Both the position numbers and the translations under genes were made by a program. From the NCBI RefSeq assembly GCF_008122505.1, contig NZ_VSSB01000001.1, positions 230,881 through 294,880 on the forward strand: a DNA stretch of 64,000 nucleotides. Direction: 5' to 3'. This stretch comes from Agromyces mariniharenae (GTDB lineage Bacteria > Actinomycetota > Actinomycetes > Actinomycetales > Microbacteriaceae). Under the pieces are notes generated by a model. That model searched no databases. It had not been told where the DNA came from and saw only the letters and a program-made list of their open reading frames with translations. Of the stretch, positions 63,262-64,000 are shown one piece after another; position 1 is the first letter of the stretch, and each line of letters starts with the position of its first letter.

Positions 63262-64000
63262 TCACCAGGTCGACGGATGCCGGTGCCGCCGCCGCACGCG
63301 CCGCTCCAGCTGCGCGCCCAGCGCGAAGAGCGCGGCCTCGCCGCCGGGACGACCGATGAGCTGCACGCCCATCGGCAGCCCGTCGGCGGTGTCCTCGACC
63401 GGCACGGTGATGGCGGGGAGCCCCGAGACGTTCACGAACGACGTGAACGGCGTGAACTGCACCTGCTGCGCGAAGTTCCGCTCGCCGTCCTGGGCGTCGT
63501 ACCAGCCGACGGGCGGCGGCGGCGTGGCGAGCGCGGGCGTGAGCACGGCGTCGAACGAGGAGAACCGGCGGATGACGCGCTCCTCGAAGCCCGCGAGCCA
63601 CGCGAGCGCCTCGGCGAGCTGTCGTGCGGACACGGCACGCCCCCGCTCGACGAGCCATCGCGTCAGGGGCTCGAGCAGCGCCTCGTCCGCGCCGTCGACG
63701 GGGATGGTGGCCGCCCCCGCCTGCCAGATCGTGCGGAACGCGTCGGGATAGCCGGGCTCGGGCTCGGGCGCCATGGCCTCGATCCCGTGGCCGAGCCGAT
63801 CGAACTCGGCGATCGCCCGGTCGAGCGCCGACCGAGCCTCCTCCGACACCTCGATGTCGTAGCCGTCGTCCCACGGGGAGTCCATCATCACGCCGACCTG
63901 GAAGCGCCCCTCGCCGCGGATCGCCGCCCCGAGGTACGGTCCGTCGTCACCGGGCGCGCGCACCGCGAAGCGGTGCGCCCCCCGGGAGCCCGCCCGGGCG
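63262..64000 (-). CDS. Amidase signature-family enzyme (partial, 5' end beyond window)
   Basis: About 246 C-terminal residues of an amidase; the frame is open to the right edge, so the Ser-cisSer-Lys catalytic part lies outside. Visible family segments: FQVGVMMDSPWDD, ALDRAIAEFDRLGHGIEAMA, RFSSFDAVLTPALATPPPPV, TPFTSFVNVSGLPAITVPVE and LPMGVQLIGRPGGEAALFAL. It probably hydrolyses amide bonds in the cytosol; the substrate cannot be told. It ends 56 bp before the iron box of the sip operon and is independent of it. Confidence 0.88.
   Translation of the reverse strand, partial: ARAGSRGAHRFAVRAPGDDGPYLGAAIRGEGRFQVGVMMDSPWDDGYDIEVSEEARSALDRAIAEFDRLGHGIEAMAPEPEPGYPDAFRTIWQAGAATIPVDGADEALLEPLTRWLVERGRAVSARQLAEALAWLAGFEERVIRRFSSFDAVLTPALATPPPPVGWYDAQDGERNFAQQVQFTPFTSFVNVSGLPAITVPVEDTADGLPMGVQLIGRPGGEAALFALGAQLERRVRRRHRHPSTW

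Overview
This is a high-GC (roughly 70% by eye) actinobacterial chromosome segment, most likely from the family Microbacteriaceae (Agromyces/Microbacterium/Leifsonia type). The assignment is an inference. It rests on the gene order argS-lysA-hom-thrC-thrB-rho-prfA-prmC-threonylcarbamoyl-AMP synthase-wecA-atpI-atpBEFHAGDC (the order of Mycobacterium tuberculosis Rv1292-Rv1311), an actinobacterial Rho with a long Arg/Gly-rich insert, an 86-residue AtpC, DtxR-type iron boxes and very few A/T-ending codons. No IS element, prophage, CRISPR array or plasmid gene was seen.

Layout. 1-9467 (minus strand): a cell-surface signalling cluster. It has an FHA protein, a PP2C phosphatase, a membrane Ser/Thr kinase and a giant Ig-like/fibronectin surface protein that runs off the left edge. 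9513-14583: a polyamine-type catabolic locus with a divergent aldehyde dehydrogenase, an Lrp/AsnC regulator, a class-III aminotransferase and a DAO-type FAD oxidase. 14592-18156: a DUF4192 protein, an aldo/keto reductase and the coupled alkylation-repair pair ogt-tag. 18224-29321 (minus): yaaA, a P-loop kinase, the complete F1Fo ATP synthase operon, wecA and threonylcarbamoyl-AMP synthase. 29467-32247: a two-gene drug-type ABC exporter with a divergent TetR regulator. 32314-39552: prmC, the cysK-cysE pair, an unusual island, prfA and rho. 39820-47330 (minus): aspartate-family amino-acid genes (thrB, thrC, hom, lysA), an LmeA-like protein and argS. 47370-58123 (plus): a lipoprotein, a ROK regulator, tRNA-Arg(CCG), DUF2461, an ECF sigma factor with a membrane partner, a TPM-domain/PspA envelope-stress pair, a J-domain membrane protein, an arginase-fold enzyme, a disulfide reductase and a small HExxH protein. 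58127-63198 (minus): a siderophore-iron uptake set with two DtxR boxes. 63262 to the right edge: a truncated amidase.

The most unusual place is 34838-36335, between cysE and prfA. A tandem array of 33/37-bp units (34882-35065) abuts the first of two 61-bp elements (35070-35130 and 36237-36297). Each element is a symmetric dyad of four 7-bp boxes, TGCGCCA-N13-TGCGCCA-N7-TGGCGCA-N13-TGGCGCA, with identical spacing in both copies. Together they bracket a single gene for an AbiEi-type winged-helix protein fused to a Vsr/DUF559-like (PD-(D/E)XK) nuclease domain. I regard this as the best candidate for an undescribed system.

A second window-wide signal is the short word CGCGGCATCCG (either strand). 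It is strongly over-represented in genes and spacers, is often arranged as inverted pairs between genes, and is repeated inside the 33/37-bp array. A third is regulatory: about ten genes have a TAnnnT-like -10 hexamer ending 5-7 nt before the start codon, the layout expected for leaderless mRNAs.
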